Source: a virus. Taken from it: DNA of 20,771 nucleotides. A model generated the notes under the pieces. That model was not told the DNA's origin. It saw only the letters and a list, made by a program, of their open reading frames with translations, and made no database searches. The stretch spans positions 1-20,771 of IMG/VR virus record IMGVR_UViG_3300005914_001759, one strand, 5' to 3'. A program made the translations under genes and the position numbers. Below, piece by piece: positions 6,497 to 13,264 of this stretch. Position 1 is the first letter of the stretch. Every line of letters starts with the position of its first letter.

Positions 6497-7567
6497 ATGA
6501 CACTTCACAGGCAAACCCCTTATCATGAGCCAAAGTACAATGATCCTAGGCCAGATCACGTATCCCCGAATATCATGAAAAAAGAGCTAACCTTTAACAT
6601 GAATAAGCTCTTTTACTTATCCTCTACTGAGGGAGTGATTATCAGTGACGTAAAGAAAGATTCTTTTGAGCCATACGACTATACGTTCTTGGGGCAAGAC
6701 GTAAAGATAGTTTCGGTAATAGCACCATCCGTGAGCCACATAATAGAAGACACCCTTTCGGATTTACTCAGAATGGCCTCCTGGTTCCCCAGTTCAGAGA
6801 TTGTTTTCGTTGATAACGGAATAGAAAAGGCTAAGTTTCATAATCTAAGAGAAGGATTGCTAAGGAATAACTCACTATTTGATTCTCTCGAAAAAGCCTT
6901 AGTATTGCAAGGTCATAGAGTTAGTTACATTACAGCAAGCGAGAAGACCAGGGTATCAATAGACAACTTCGTAATATCTAGCCCCTCCAGGTCACCTCAT
7001 GGGGATGTCAAAGGTTTCTTGCAGAAGTTCTTTGGACTCAGGTTAACCTCAGAACTTTTTAGATCTACATTCGTAACTGACCATGCAGACCCCACAGAGA
7101 AAATCTATGTCAGCAGGTCAAAGACCACACCAAGAGATGTGAGTGTCAAGAATAGTCCACACGAAGATAACTCTTTCATCCTTGACGATGTAAGGCTTTA
7201 CAATGAGAAGCTGCTAGAAGAATATTTTAAGTCCTTGGGGTTTGTCATTGTTTATGCAGAGGAGTTTGAGTCCTATGAGGATCAGGTTAGGTTCTTTGCC
7301 TCGGCAAAAGTGATAGCAGGAGTAACAGGCGCAGGCTTGTGGAATGCCTTGTTCATGAAAAGGGGAGGTTTAGTCTTAGAGATAGCTACCCCATTGGCAA
7401 CTTCAGATAATGGGTCCCCAATGGTTGACTATCACCCTCACTACTCCACCTTGGCCTACGCAATGGGGATGAACTATCTAGCTATTCCTTCTAGTCTAAG
7501 ACACGGTAGCGAAATTGTAGACAAAATAGAAAATAATCTTTTTTTAAGAAAGTCACTAGAATGTTAG
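6497..7567 (+). CDS. Glycosyltransferase, GT61/DUF563-like
   Basis: 356 residues. The C-terminal half carries the DUF563/GT61 signatures: KIYVSRSKT (202-210), the helix LLEEYFKSLGFVIVYAEE, then QVRFFASAKVIAGVTGAGL (263-281) and NALFMKRGGLVLEI. GT61 includes eukaryotic protein O-GlcNAc and O-xylosyl transferases and bacterial capsule enzymes; members transfer a sugar from a nucleotide sugar, retaining the family's usual GAGL motif. The usual HGAGL is TGAGL here. The first 190 residues are less conserved. The gene follows a promoter plus a 150-base leader and is followed by a kinase and a nucleotidyltransferase, so it may use the sugar they activate. Acceptor unknown. Confidence 0.82.
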   Translation: MTLHRQTPYHEPKYNDPRPDHVSPNIMKKELTFNMNKLFYLSSTEGVIISDVKKDSFEPYDYTFLGQDVKIVSVIAPSVSHIIEDTLSDLLRMASWFPSSEIVFVDNGIEKAKFHNLREGLLRNNSLFDSLEKALVLQGHRVSYITASEKTRVSIDNFVISSPSRSPHGDVKGFLQKFFGLRLTSELFRSTFVTDHADPTEKIYVSRSKTTPRDVSVKNSPHEDNSFILDDVRLYNEKLLEEYFKSLGFVIVYAEEFESYEDQVRFFASAKVIAGVTGAGLWNALFMKRGGLVLEIATPLATSDNGSPMVDYHPHYSTLAYAMGMNYLAIPSSLRHGSEIVDKIENNLFLRKSLEC

Positions 7568-7586
7568 TTCGTGGACTCTTGTGGTG

Positions 7587-7592
7587 TATACT
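7587..7592 (+). promoter_or_regulatory. -10 box TATACT, leaderless start at 7599
   Basis: The last T of TATACT is 7 bases before ATG 7599. This argues that ATG 7599, not GTG 7581, is the start, because 7581 lies upstream of the -10 box. Confidence 0.65.
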
Positions 7593-7598
7593 TGTCTT

Positions 7599-8441
7599 AT
7601 GGAATATATAACTAGAAGCTTCACAAAAATCTCGGTAGAAGATTTTATAGTAACAAAAACATCCACCAACGTAGATAAGCTCAAATCTGAGTATGCTTAC
7701 TACCAAGAGATCCCAGAGACCTACCATATCTTCTTTGCAGTAGGAAGAGACTTTAAAGAAGGTCTTGATTCCTGTAGTTACATCATGAACCTAATTCCAG
7801 GCAACGACTTTGGACATCATTATGCCCACGACACTCTGACGTATAACATGGTGCAAGGCCTTTTCCCAAGAATAGATGAGTTCAAGTCACAGACTTATAC
7901 AGAGATAGAGCTCCCAATGCTATTTTCTAAATCTCATGACCTAATCGTAAATAAAGCTAAGGCAAGGTCAGAGGAACTATCTATATTATCATCTGGGAAG
8001 TATGACACCCTCACCGAGGACTACGTAGCAAGAATAAGAAAAGCTTTTGAAAGCTTATTCATGAAGGAAAGAAAAACCTTCCGAACTGTCTTATCTCACG
8101 GAGACCTATGCTTCTCCAATATTCTTGAAGACGCAACCTTCATCGACCCCAGAGGCGTCGAGAGCATGCACTTAGACGAATACTACGATCTAGCAAAGCT
8201 AAGCCAAAGTATTCTTGGTGGTTACGACTTTATAGTTCATGGGAAGGATATTGCAATAGATGAAGAGCTTAAGGATATTTTTATTTCTTTCTTAGAAGAA
8301 AAAGAAATCTGCTATGATCTTCTTAGGCTGTATGAAGCATCCTTGTTTCTTTCTATGTGTCCTATTCATTACGAAAATACTTCTCATGTAGATCAATTTC
8401 TGACTAGGGCAGGGGAGATTCTTACAGAGATAGGTCATTAG
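7599..8441 (+). CDS. Aminoglycoside-phosphotransferase/choline-kinase-like small-molecule kinase
   Basis: 280 residues. The kinase catalytic motif HGDLCFSN (H167-N174, catalytic D169) and the metal-binding IDPRG (D183) are those of the APH/CHK phosphotransferases, and EYYDLAKLSQS fits the downstream DLA element. The N-lobe is degenerate but length is normal. These kinases phosphorylate small alcohols or sugars. The stop overlaps the GTG of a nucleotidyltransferase (TAGTG), a gene order found in surface-polysaccharide clusters, where the kinase product is then activated to a CDP- or UDP-linked form. Substrate could be a sugar, choline or another alcohol; sequence alone cannot tell. Confidence 0.82.
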   Translation: MEYITRSFTKISVEDFIVTKTSTNVDKLKSEYAYYQEIPETYHIFFAVGRDFKEGLDSCSYIMNLIPGNDFGHHYAHDTLTYNMVQGLFPRIDEFKSQTYTEIELPMLFSKSHDLIVNKAKARSEELSILSSGKYDTLTEDYVARIRKAFESLFMKERKTFRTVLSHGDLCFSNILEDATFIDPRGVESMHLDEYYDLAKLSQSILGGYDFIVHGKDIAIDEELKDIFISFLEEKEICYDLLRLYEASLFLSMCPIHYENTSHVDQFLTRAGEILTEIGH

Positions 8442-9124
8442 TGAACATCCTATTACTGATGTCTGGAGAAGGATCTAGATTCTTTGATAGTGAATACAAT
8501 CTTCCAAAGCCCTTAATCATAATCGATGGCAAGCCAATGTATCAGCTGGCCCTAGAAAGCCTAGGTCTAAAAGGGGAGCTGATTCTTGTCTCCAGAAAAG
8601 GTTTTAGATTATCCTTAGTTGACTGGGGAATGCCCACTACGATCATCGAGGTAGAATCAACGACATCTGGGCCAGCCACGAGTGCCATGTTAGCAGAAGA
8701 TCTAATAGACAGCGACGTGCCACTAGTAATCCTTAATGCTGACCAGATAGTTGAATGGGACTCCTCAATATTAAAAGACATCACTACCGATGGGGCATTA
8801 CTTCTTTTTAAATCCTCTGGAACCCGATGGTCATATGCTGATGTGGTGGGGGATAGGATCGTAAAAGTTGTAGAAAAACAAGAGATTAGTCATAATGCCC
8901 TAGCAGGAGTCCATTACTGGAAGAGAGGTAGTGACTTCGTAAGGTACGCAAAGAGAATGTTTGCAGCTAGAGACAGCTACCACGGGGAATACTACGTTGC
9001 CCCCGTATATCAGTATGCCCTCAATGATGGGTTAAGCATATCCCCAGTCTTTGTAGATCGGATGCATGACTTGGGTACTCCAGAAGCCTTAAAAATATAC
9101 ACCAAAACTCTTAACGAGTCATGA
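8441..9124 (+). CDS. Sugar-1-phosphate/choline-phosphate type nucleotidyltransferase
   Basis: 227 residues. MSGEGSRF (7-14) followed by LPKPLI (21-26) is the nucleotide-binding signature of the NTP_transferase family (GxGxRF...PKP). TTSGPATSAM (74-83) and LNADQ (98-102, metal-binding D101) complete the active site. The GTG start overlaps the kinase stop by one base, and both probably act on the same compound: phosphorylation, then transfer of a CMP/UMP or similar moiety. Resemblance is to compact single-domain enzymes such as LicC or capsule cytidylyltransferases rather than longer GlmU-type enzymes. The nucleotide and substrate are not determined. Confidence 0.87.
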   Translation: MNILLLMSGEGSRFFDSEYNLPKPLIIIDGKPMYQLALESLGLKGELILVSRKGFRLSLVDWGMPTTIIEVESTTSGPATSAMLAEDLIDSDVPLVILNADQIVEWDSSILKDITTDGALLLFKSSGTRWSYADVVGDRIVKVVEKQEISHNALAGVHYWKRGSDFVRYAKRMFAARDSYHGEYYVAPVYQYALNDGLSISPVFVDRMHDLGTPEALKIYTKTLNES

Positions 9125-9130
9125 TATAAT
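9122..9130 (+). promoter_or_regulatory. Extended -10 TGATATAAT, leaderless start at 9137
   Basis: The element overlaps the nucleotidyltransferase stop (TGA). Its last T is 7 bases before ATG 9137. No convincing -35. Confidence 0.7.
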
Positions 9131-9136
9131 ATATAC

Positions 9137-9418
9137 ATGTCAGAAAACTTAGATAAGCAGTCCCCATGCTGGGATGGATACGTCCAACGAGGTATGAAGC
9201 CAGGAGCAAACGGTAAGCAAGTCCCAAACTGTGTACCTGCAACGAAGTCATACAGCGGAGACGAAGATAATGCCCCAGAGGGATATCACCGTATGCCCGA
9301 CGGATCATTGATGGCCAACGAGGACCATGAAGATGACAAGTCACTGTTTGCAGGATTGGGAAAAGACTTTACACGATCAAAGAGTTTGACAGAAATCTTT
9401 AGACAAAGTCAAGATTAA
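9137..9418 (+). CDS. Small conserved CWDGY-motif protein, unknown function
   Basis: 93 residues. The N-terminal block PCWDGYVQRGMKPG, then GKQVPNCVP, contains two cysteines (C11, C32) and resembles a short motif I associate with small or internal proteins of environmental phages; the second block GYHRMPDGSLMANEDH also looks like a conserved peptide motif. The C-terminus (FTRSKSLTEIFRQSQD) is helical. No catalytic residues are evident; it could be a virion or DNA-packaging accessory. The 3' end overlaps the convergent oxygenase gene by 20 bases. A promoter with its predicted start on the ATG indicates leaderless expression. Confidence 0.75.
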   Translation: MSENLDKQSPCWDGYVQRGMKPGANGKQVPNCVPATKSYSGDEDNAPEGYHRMPDGSLMANEDHEDDKSLFAGLGKDFTRSKSLTEIFRQSQD

Positions 9419-9971
9419 TAACTGCTCTAAACGCTGACTCGGTTGGCGCACTAGGAGCATGGAAAATGTTACCATCAAAGACTACACCCTTGCCAGCTTC
9501 AGGACTAATCTTCTGATCAAGGGTAAACTTTTCTGGAGGGGTATCTCCAAGAGTCTCATTAAACAAGTAAGTATCACCATCAGAGTCATTTATATAGTAT
9601 AGGAAAACCTTATGCTTTTCATTTAAATCGACATGGGGCATCTGATATTTTCCAATACTGTCTTTACCAGCCATTGGTACAATGTTAATCTTTATTCTTG
9701 CTATCTCTGTGTACTTAAGCTTATGCTTTATTATGAAAGAATTAAATAGTTCTACAATCTTTTTCCTGTAAGGATGTCCTGGACCTACGAGAGAAACGAA
9801 CATGAGATGCTCATAAACCATATCGTCTAGCATTGCATTATGGCCATTCATGTCTGACATGTTGCTAGCAGGGGCAAAGACCCACTGAAACTTAGGATCC
9901 CAACCAAGGATTGCGTCTGAAAGCTCATCTTTTAGCTCTTTGTCCCCAAAGTCTTTGTCTACAATAATCAT
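9399..9971 (-). CDS. 2-oxoglutarate/Fe(II)-dependent oxygenase
   Basis: 190 residues. Iron triad H113-V-D115 (PHVDLNEKH) and H171 (NIFHAP), with 2OG-binding R182 (FRAVINLDFV); the order and spacing are those of the phage 2OG-FeII oxygenase superfamily. ATG 9971 is preferred over 10016 because it forms an ATGA overlap with the HNH gene stop. It is unlike the first and third oxygenases outside the motifs, so the three are not recent duplicates. Substrate unknown; hydroxylation of a protein or a sugar/base is possible. Confidence 0.87.
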   Translation of the reverse strand: MIIVDKDFGDKELKDELSDAILGWDPKFQWVFAPASNMSDMNGHNAMLDDMVYEHLMFVSLVGPGHPYRKKIVELFNSFIIKHKLKYTEIARIKINIVPMAGKDSIGKYQMPHVDLNEKHKVFLYYINDSDGDTYLFNETLGDTPPEKFTLDQKISPEAGKGVVFDGNIFHAPSAPTESAFRAVINLDFV

Positions 9972-10216
9972 TTTTTTAGTCTCATATCTCTCTCGTAAGT
10001 TCTTTCTTTGTGACAATTAGAACAAACAACGTCACACTTCTTTGCTTCATTCCAAGCTGCTTCCTGTCCAAACTTCTTCAATACCCTGTAGACAATGTCT
10101 ATTTTTTTAAACTCTGGCCTGTGATCAAACTCAAGGATGTAATGGGGGTACTTAACTAAACAGTCAAAGCACCCAACCGACTCTTTGTAGGCCTGAAACT
10201 CTGAGAATATGGACAT
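9968..10216 (-). CDS. HNH endonuclease-like protein
   Basis: 82 residues. Two CxxC zinc knuckles, C16-F-D-C19 and the one in VVCSNCHKERT near the C-terminus, flank the ILEFDHRPEFKK segment with the catalytic DH pair; the CxNCH end supplies the second histidine. This is the compact phage HNH pattern. Such proteins are often free-standing homing endonucleases or packaging nucleases; nothing here indicates an intron or terminase neighbour. It is coupled by ATGA to the downstream oxygenase. Confidence 0.85.
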   Translation of the reverse strand: MSIFSEFQAYKESVGCFDCLVKYPHYILEFDHRPEFKKIDIVYRVLKKFGQEAAWNEAKKCDVVCSNCHKERTYERDMRLKK

Positions 10217-10224
10217 ATGTTATA

Positions 10225-10233
10225 ATTATATCA
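10225..10233 (-). promoter_or_regulatory. Extended -10 TGATATAAT for the HNH gene
   Basis: On the minus strand the last T at 10225 is 9 bases from the A of ATG 10216, giving at most a two-base leader. Confidence 0.6.
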
Positions 10234-10236
10234 TTG

Positions 10237-10800
10237 TCAGTCGTTAAAACCTATAGATATGGAACATCTGGGCATTAAACTTTTAACACTATGAACGACC
10301 CCACTAGGAATGTAAACCATGTCACCAGGCCTGATAGTCCAAGACTCTTCTACCTCTCCGTAATAGGCTGTCCACAGAGTTTCTCCAACACACTGGAAGA
10401 ACATTCCGTCTACAGGGTCAGAGTGAATTGTCGCAGACATCATGGTTGGGTCAAAGTCTCTGGGCTTTTTCTGTGGATTAGATGATGTAAACTTTTGGTA
10501 GAAGTTATCGGCTTCTGCTGGGATCGAATTGTTAACGCTGTTCTCAAAGTGCGTGATAGCCAAGACAGCTATTAGATCTCCAGAGTGCCTTTCGTTTGCC
10601 ATGGATAAGAGGTCATCAAAGACTTCCGTCAGAGCCTCGGCATTGTCTACATTAAATGTCGCAAAGGATGACCAGTTAACCGATTCTTTTCCCTGAGCAG
10701 CATCAAACAAGGATTCAAAATCTGACCATGAGGGAAGGACTTCTGCCAACCCCCTATCTACGAATATTTTGCTTTCTTCTTTTGCACTAAAAATGTCCAT
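10237..10800 (-). CDS. Cupin/JmjC-like Fe(II) oxygenase
   Basis: 187 residues. A jelly-roll core in the C-terminal half carries H126-S-D128 (ATIHSDPVDGMFFQ) and H170 (IPSGVVHSV) after the GDMVYIP turn, the metal triad arrangement of cupin_8/JmjC-type hydroxylases. The N-terminal 100 residues are helical and may hold dimer or substrate contacts. These enzymes hydroxylate proteins (ribosomal proteins, asparagine or histidine) or small molecules. It is divergent from the epimerase operon, with the two promoters in the 41-base gap. Confidence 0.8.
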   Translation of the reverse strand: MDIFSAKEESKIFVDRGLAEVLPSWSDFESLFDAAQGKESVNWSSFATFNVDNAEALTEVFDDLLSMANERHSGDLIAVLAITHFENSVNNSIPAEADNFYQKFTSSNPQKKPRDFDPTMMSATIHSDPVDGMFFQCVGETLWTAYYGEVEESWTIRPGDMVYIPSGVVHSVKSLMPRCSISIGFND

Positions 10801-10806
10801 AGGTCT

Positions 10807-10815
10807 AGTATATCA
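10807..10815 (-). promoter_or_regulatory. Extended -10 TGATATACT, leaderless start at 10800
   Basis: Minus-strand last T at 10807 is exactly 7 bases from the A of ATG 10800. Confidence 0.7.
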
Positions 10816-10828
10816 TCACCTTCTGAGG

Positions 10829-10834
10829 TATAAT
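10829..10834 (+). promoter_or_regulatory. -10 box TATAAT, leaderless GTG start at 10842
   Basis: The ATG at 10833 lies within this -10 box, so the start is placed at GTG 10842, 8 bases after the last T. The resulting N-terminus MKNILVTGAAGFVG is canonical for the family. Confidence 0.65.
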
Positions 10835-10841
10835 GGTAATT

Positions 10842-11762
10842 GTGAAAAACATTTTGGTAACTGGTGCTGCAGGGTTTGTCGGTATGCATACTGTAAGAAT
10901 GCTCCATAACTTAGGCTATAGCGTTAGAGCTTTAGATAACAAGAAAAATGTAGACACTTCTCAGTGGCCTATAGGAGTTAGTCTTATTAGTCAAAGCTTG
11001 TTGGAGGATGACGTCTCTTCTCATTTTGAATGGGCGGACTACGTAGTTCACCTCGCAGCTTTAGCAGGTATGAAGCAGGGTATCTTTAATCCCTATGGGT
11101 CAATGCAGAACAACCTAAAGGCTACAGAGATAGTTTCTCTTCTATGCCTCAGGTACAATGCAGGACTGTTCTTCTCCTCTACTTCCGAAGTCTATGGTCT
11201 TTGCCCAGACGTCCCATTGAGGGAAGACTCTACAAGGATACTGGGAGGCACGGGAGATAACCGCTGGGGATACGCAGAGTCCAAGTCCATGTCTGAGCGG
11301 TTGCTACTCCTAGACGCAAAAGAACACGGACTAAAAGTTAAGATAGGCAGGCTATTCAATGTCGCTGGCCCAGGACAGTCTGGAGAGTATGGGATGGTTA
11401 TGCCCAGGTTTATTCATGCTGCCAAAAACGATAATAGCCTTTACGTATATGGCGATGGAACGCAGACAAGGTCTTTTTGTCATGTATCAGATACGGTCCG
11501 AGGAATATGTGAAATTATCTTAAAGGGTAAAATAGGGGAAGTGTATAACGTAGGAAACCCAACAGAGGTCTCCATAAACAACCTTGCCTCAACTGTGATA
11601 AGGATGTCGAACTCCCACTCAGACGTAAGGCACAAGGAGTATGAGGAGGTGTACCCTGGATATACAGAGATTAGCAGGCGTGTGCCAGACATCAGCAAGC
11701 TTAAGGCTTTAGGCTGGAGCCCAGAGTTCAGCCTCGGTGATATTATCAGGGACCTGTTATGA
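10842..11762 (+). CDS. NAD-dependent sugar-nucleotide epimerase/dehydratase (extended SDR)
   Basis: 306 residues. Rossmann glycine motif G8-A-A-G11-F-V-G14, FSSTSEVYG with the catalytic Ser/Thr, and the active-site pair Y144xxxK148 (GYAESK). The family interconverts or dehydrates nucleotide sugars such as UDP-glucose/GalNAc. It heads a four-gene operon (ATGA overlap with the glycosyltransferase) and probably supplies that enzyme's donor sugar. Length is close to the usual 310-330 residues. Confidence 0.9.
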   Translation: MKNILVTGAAGFVGMHTVRMLHNLGYSVRALDNKKNVDTSQWPIGVSLISQSLLEDDVSSHFEWADYVVHLAALAGMKQGIFNPYGSMQNNLKATEIVSLLCLRYNAGLFFSSTSEVYGLCPDVPLREDSTRILGGTGDNRWGYAESKSMSERLLLLDAKEHGLKVKIGRLFNVAGPGQSGEYGMVMPRFIHAAKNDNSLYVYGDGTQTRSFCHVSDTVRGICEIILKGKIGEVYNVGNPTEVSINNLASTVIRMSNSHSDVRHKEYEEVYPGYTEISRRVPDISKLKALGWSPEFSLGDIIRDLL

Positions 11763-12646
11763 GTATCTTTATATCAATTGCCTCATACCAAGACCCAACT
11801 CTGGTGAGAACAATCGAGAGAGCTCTTCAGAGGTCAGACAACCCCGAAGATTTGGTTTTTGGATTGGGATTGCAGTACGAAGAATTACCAGACCTATCTT
11901 CACTTCCCCAGAGTCAGCTAAGGATCCTTTCCTGGAATCCAAGAACTAGGCCTGGAATAGTCAAAGTGCGTTACGAGATCTCTCAACTTTTTAAAGATGA
12001 AGATTACTTCTTGATGATAGACTCTCATATGCAATTTACTCAAGGTTGGGACACAAAACTCGTATCTGTCATAAAAGAATTGCAGGAGTCTACTAAGACC
12101 TACAAAGTTATAGTGTTTCCTTTAGGGCTATACGGAAAAGAGGCTATGTCCTCTAGGTTCAGAATTGAGCAAAGGACTTCCACAAAGCTTCCTCTTAATG
12201 TAGCTGCCCAACCAGTAAATGGTAGGTACATACCAGAAAAGGAGATAGAAAAGATTTCCTTTATGAGGGTAGGGCAGATATTCTTTGACGGTAGGTTTAT
12301 CAAAGAGGTGGGGCTAGACTCTAGGTCTCAATACAATCAGGAGCAGGCATACCTTGGTTATAGGGCTTACCTTTCAGGTTGGGACACTTACCAATACCAT
12401 CAGGACCTTATGACCCACGATGATTCAATCTATGTTGCGTCAATTGATCAGGTAAAGGCCAAGGAGTTTGGGGCAGTTCCAGAGATCGACGACAGTGATG
12501 AAGACATGACGATGGCTTATATATATAATACGGGGCCATACGCAATCCCCAACGCAGAAAGAACTCCAGACGACTTCTGGTCAGCAAACAGATCTTTCTT
12601 TGAGTTTACACGTGCCAAGGCATTGCTAGACAAAAATAAGTTTTAG
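11759..12646 (+). CDS. Glycosyltransferase, GT60-like (Skp1-type GlcNAc-transferase)
   Basis: 295 residues. ISIASYQDPTLVRTIERAL (6-24) at the N-terminus and the metal-binding IDSHMQF (D88-S-H90) after EDYFLM are the signatures of the GlcNAc-transferase family of Dictyostelium Skp1 (GT60). The later stretch EQAYLGYRAYLSGWDTY with H220 fits the conserved C-terminal region. Characterised members add alpha-GlcNAc to hydroxyproline in Skp1, and bacterial or viral relatives are mostly unstudied. It follows the epimerase with an ATGA overlap and is followed, after a new promoter, by the deacetylase. This identity is the basis of the hydroxyproline-glycosylation idea; substrate is not proven. Confidence 0.82.
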   Translation: MSIFISIASYQDPTLVRTIERALQRSDNPEDLVFGLGLQYEELPDLSSLPQSQLRILSWNPRTRPGIVKVRYEISQLFKDEDYFLMIDSHMQFTQGWDTKLVSVIKELQESTKTYKVIVFPLGLYGKEAMSSRFRIEQRTSTKLPLNVAAQPVNGRYIPEKEIEKISFMRVGQIFFDGRFIKEVGLDSRSQYNQEQAYLGYRAYLSGWDTYQYHQDLMTHDDSIYVASIDQVKAKEFGAVPEIDDSDEDMTMAYIYNTGPYAIPNAERTPDDFWSANRSFFEFTRAKALLDKNKF

Positions 12647-12655
12647 TGGTATACT
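12647..12655 (+). promoter_or_regulatory. Extended -10 TGGTATACT, leaderless start at 12662
   Basis: Overlaps the end of the GT60-like gene (TAG at 12644-12646 just before it). Last T is 7 bases before ATG 12662. Confidence 0.7.
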
Positions 12656-12661
12656 TTAGAT

Positions 12662-13264
12662 ATGCAGACTTTAAAAGAAAAACATATAGTTATCCTTTCT
12701 GCTCACCCCGATGACCTAGAGATGTCCTGCGGAGGAACAGTTGCAAAATTTGTAGAAGATGGTAATAAGGTGACTAGCATAGTCATGGCAGGGGGGGTTC
12801 CTCACCTAGAGTATCTAAATAGAGCATCAGGTTATCTAGGGATAGATCCTATCATATTTTCCATGTCCAACTCAGTCAAAGTAGACAAAAATGTAATCAA
12901 AGAGTTAGAGGTAATGGTTGACTTTTCTACAGTGGACTTAATCATAACGCACTGGAACGAAGACTGGCACCAGGACCACCAGGCATGTCATGAAATAGGA
13001 AATATTTTAGCCAGGAAGCAACCTATGGACCTATGGTACATGTCTGCTCACCCATACAACCTAAAATATAAGCACTTTACACCAGACCTATATATTGACA
13101 TTGGTTCATGGTCATACAAGTCCAAGCTCAATGCCGTCAAGGCATACGACAACATACCAAATAAATGGGTAAGAGGAGTCATGCACCATGACGTATGGCG
13201 AGGCTCATACCTTGACACCAAGTATGCAGAAGTGTTCGCTGTCGGTAACCAGGTAATCAAATGA
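12662..13264 (+). CDS. PIG-L/LmbE-family deacetylase
   Basis: 200 residues. The zinc and catalytic motif AHPDDLE (H15, D17, D18) and a second motif WHQDHQACH (H103, D105, H106) are diagnostic of the family that removes acetyl groups from GlcNAc in lipids, mycothiol precursors and glycans. Coming directly after a GlcNAc-type transferase and before a carbamoyltransferase (ATGA overlap at 13261), it is a good candidate for deacetylating the transferred GlcNAc. Secreted signals are absent, so it should act in the cytoplasm. Confidence 0.9.
   Translation: MQTLKEKHIVILSAHPDDLEMSCGGTVAKFVEDGNKVTSIVMAGGVPHLEYLNRASGYLGIDPIIFSMSNSVKVDKNVIKELEVMVDFSTVDLIITHWNEDWHQDHQACHEIGNILARKQPMDLWYMSAHPYNLKYKHFTPDLYIDIGSWSYKSKLNAVKAYDNIPNKWVRGVMHHDVWRGSYLDTKYAEVFAVGNQVIK

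Noticed and set aside
9968-10216. Intron or intein associated with the HNH protein
   Set aside because: Adjacent genes are intact and joined by ATGA; no split gene or intron boundary seen.
11737-11949. Plus-strand frame over the junction of epimerase and GT60 genes
   Set aside because: Shadow of two well-supported genes in another frame.
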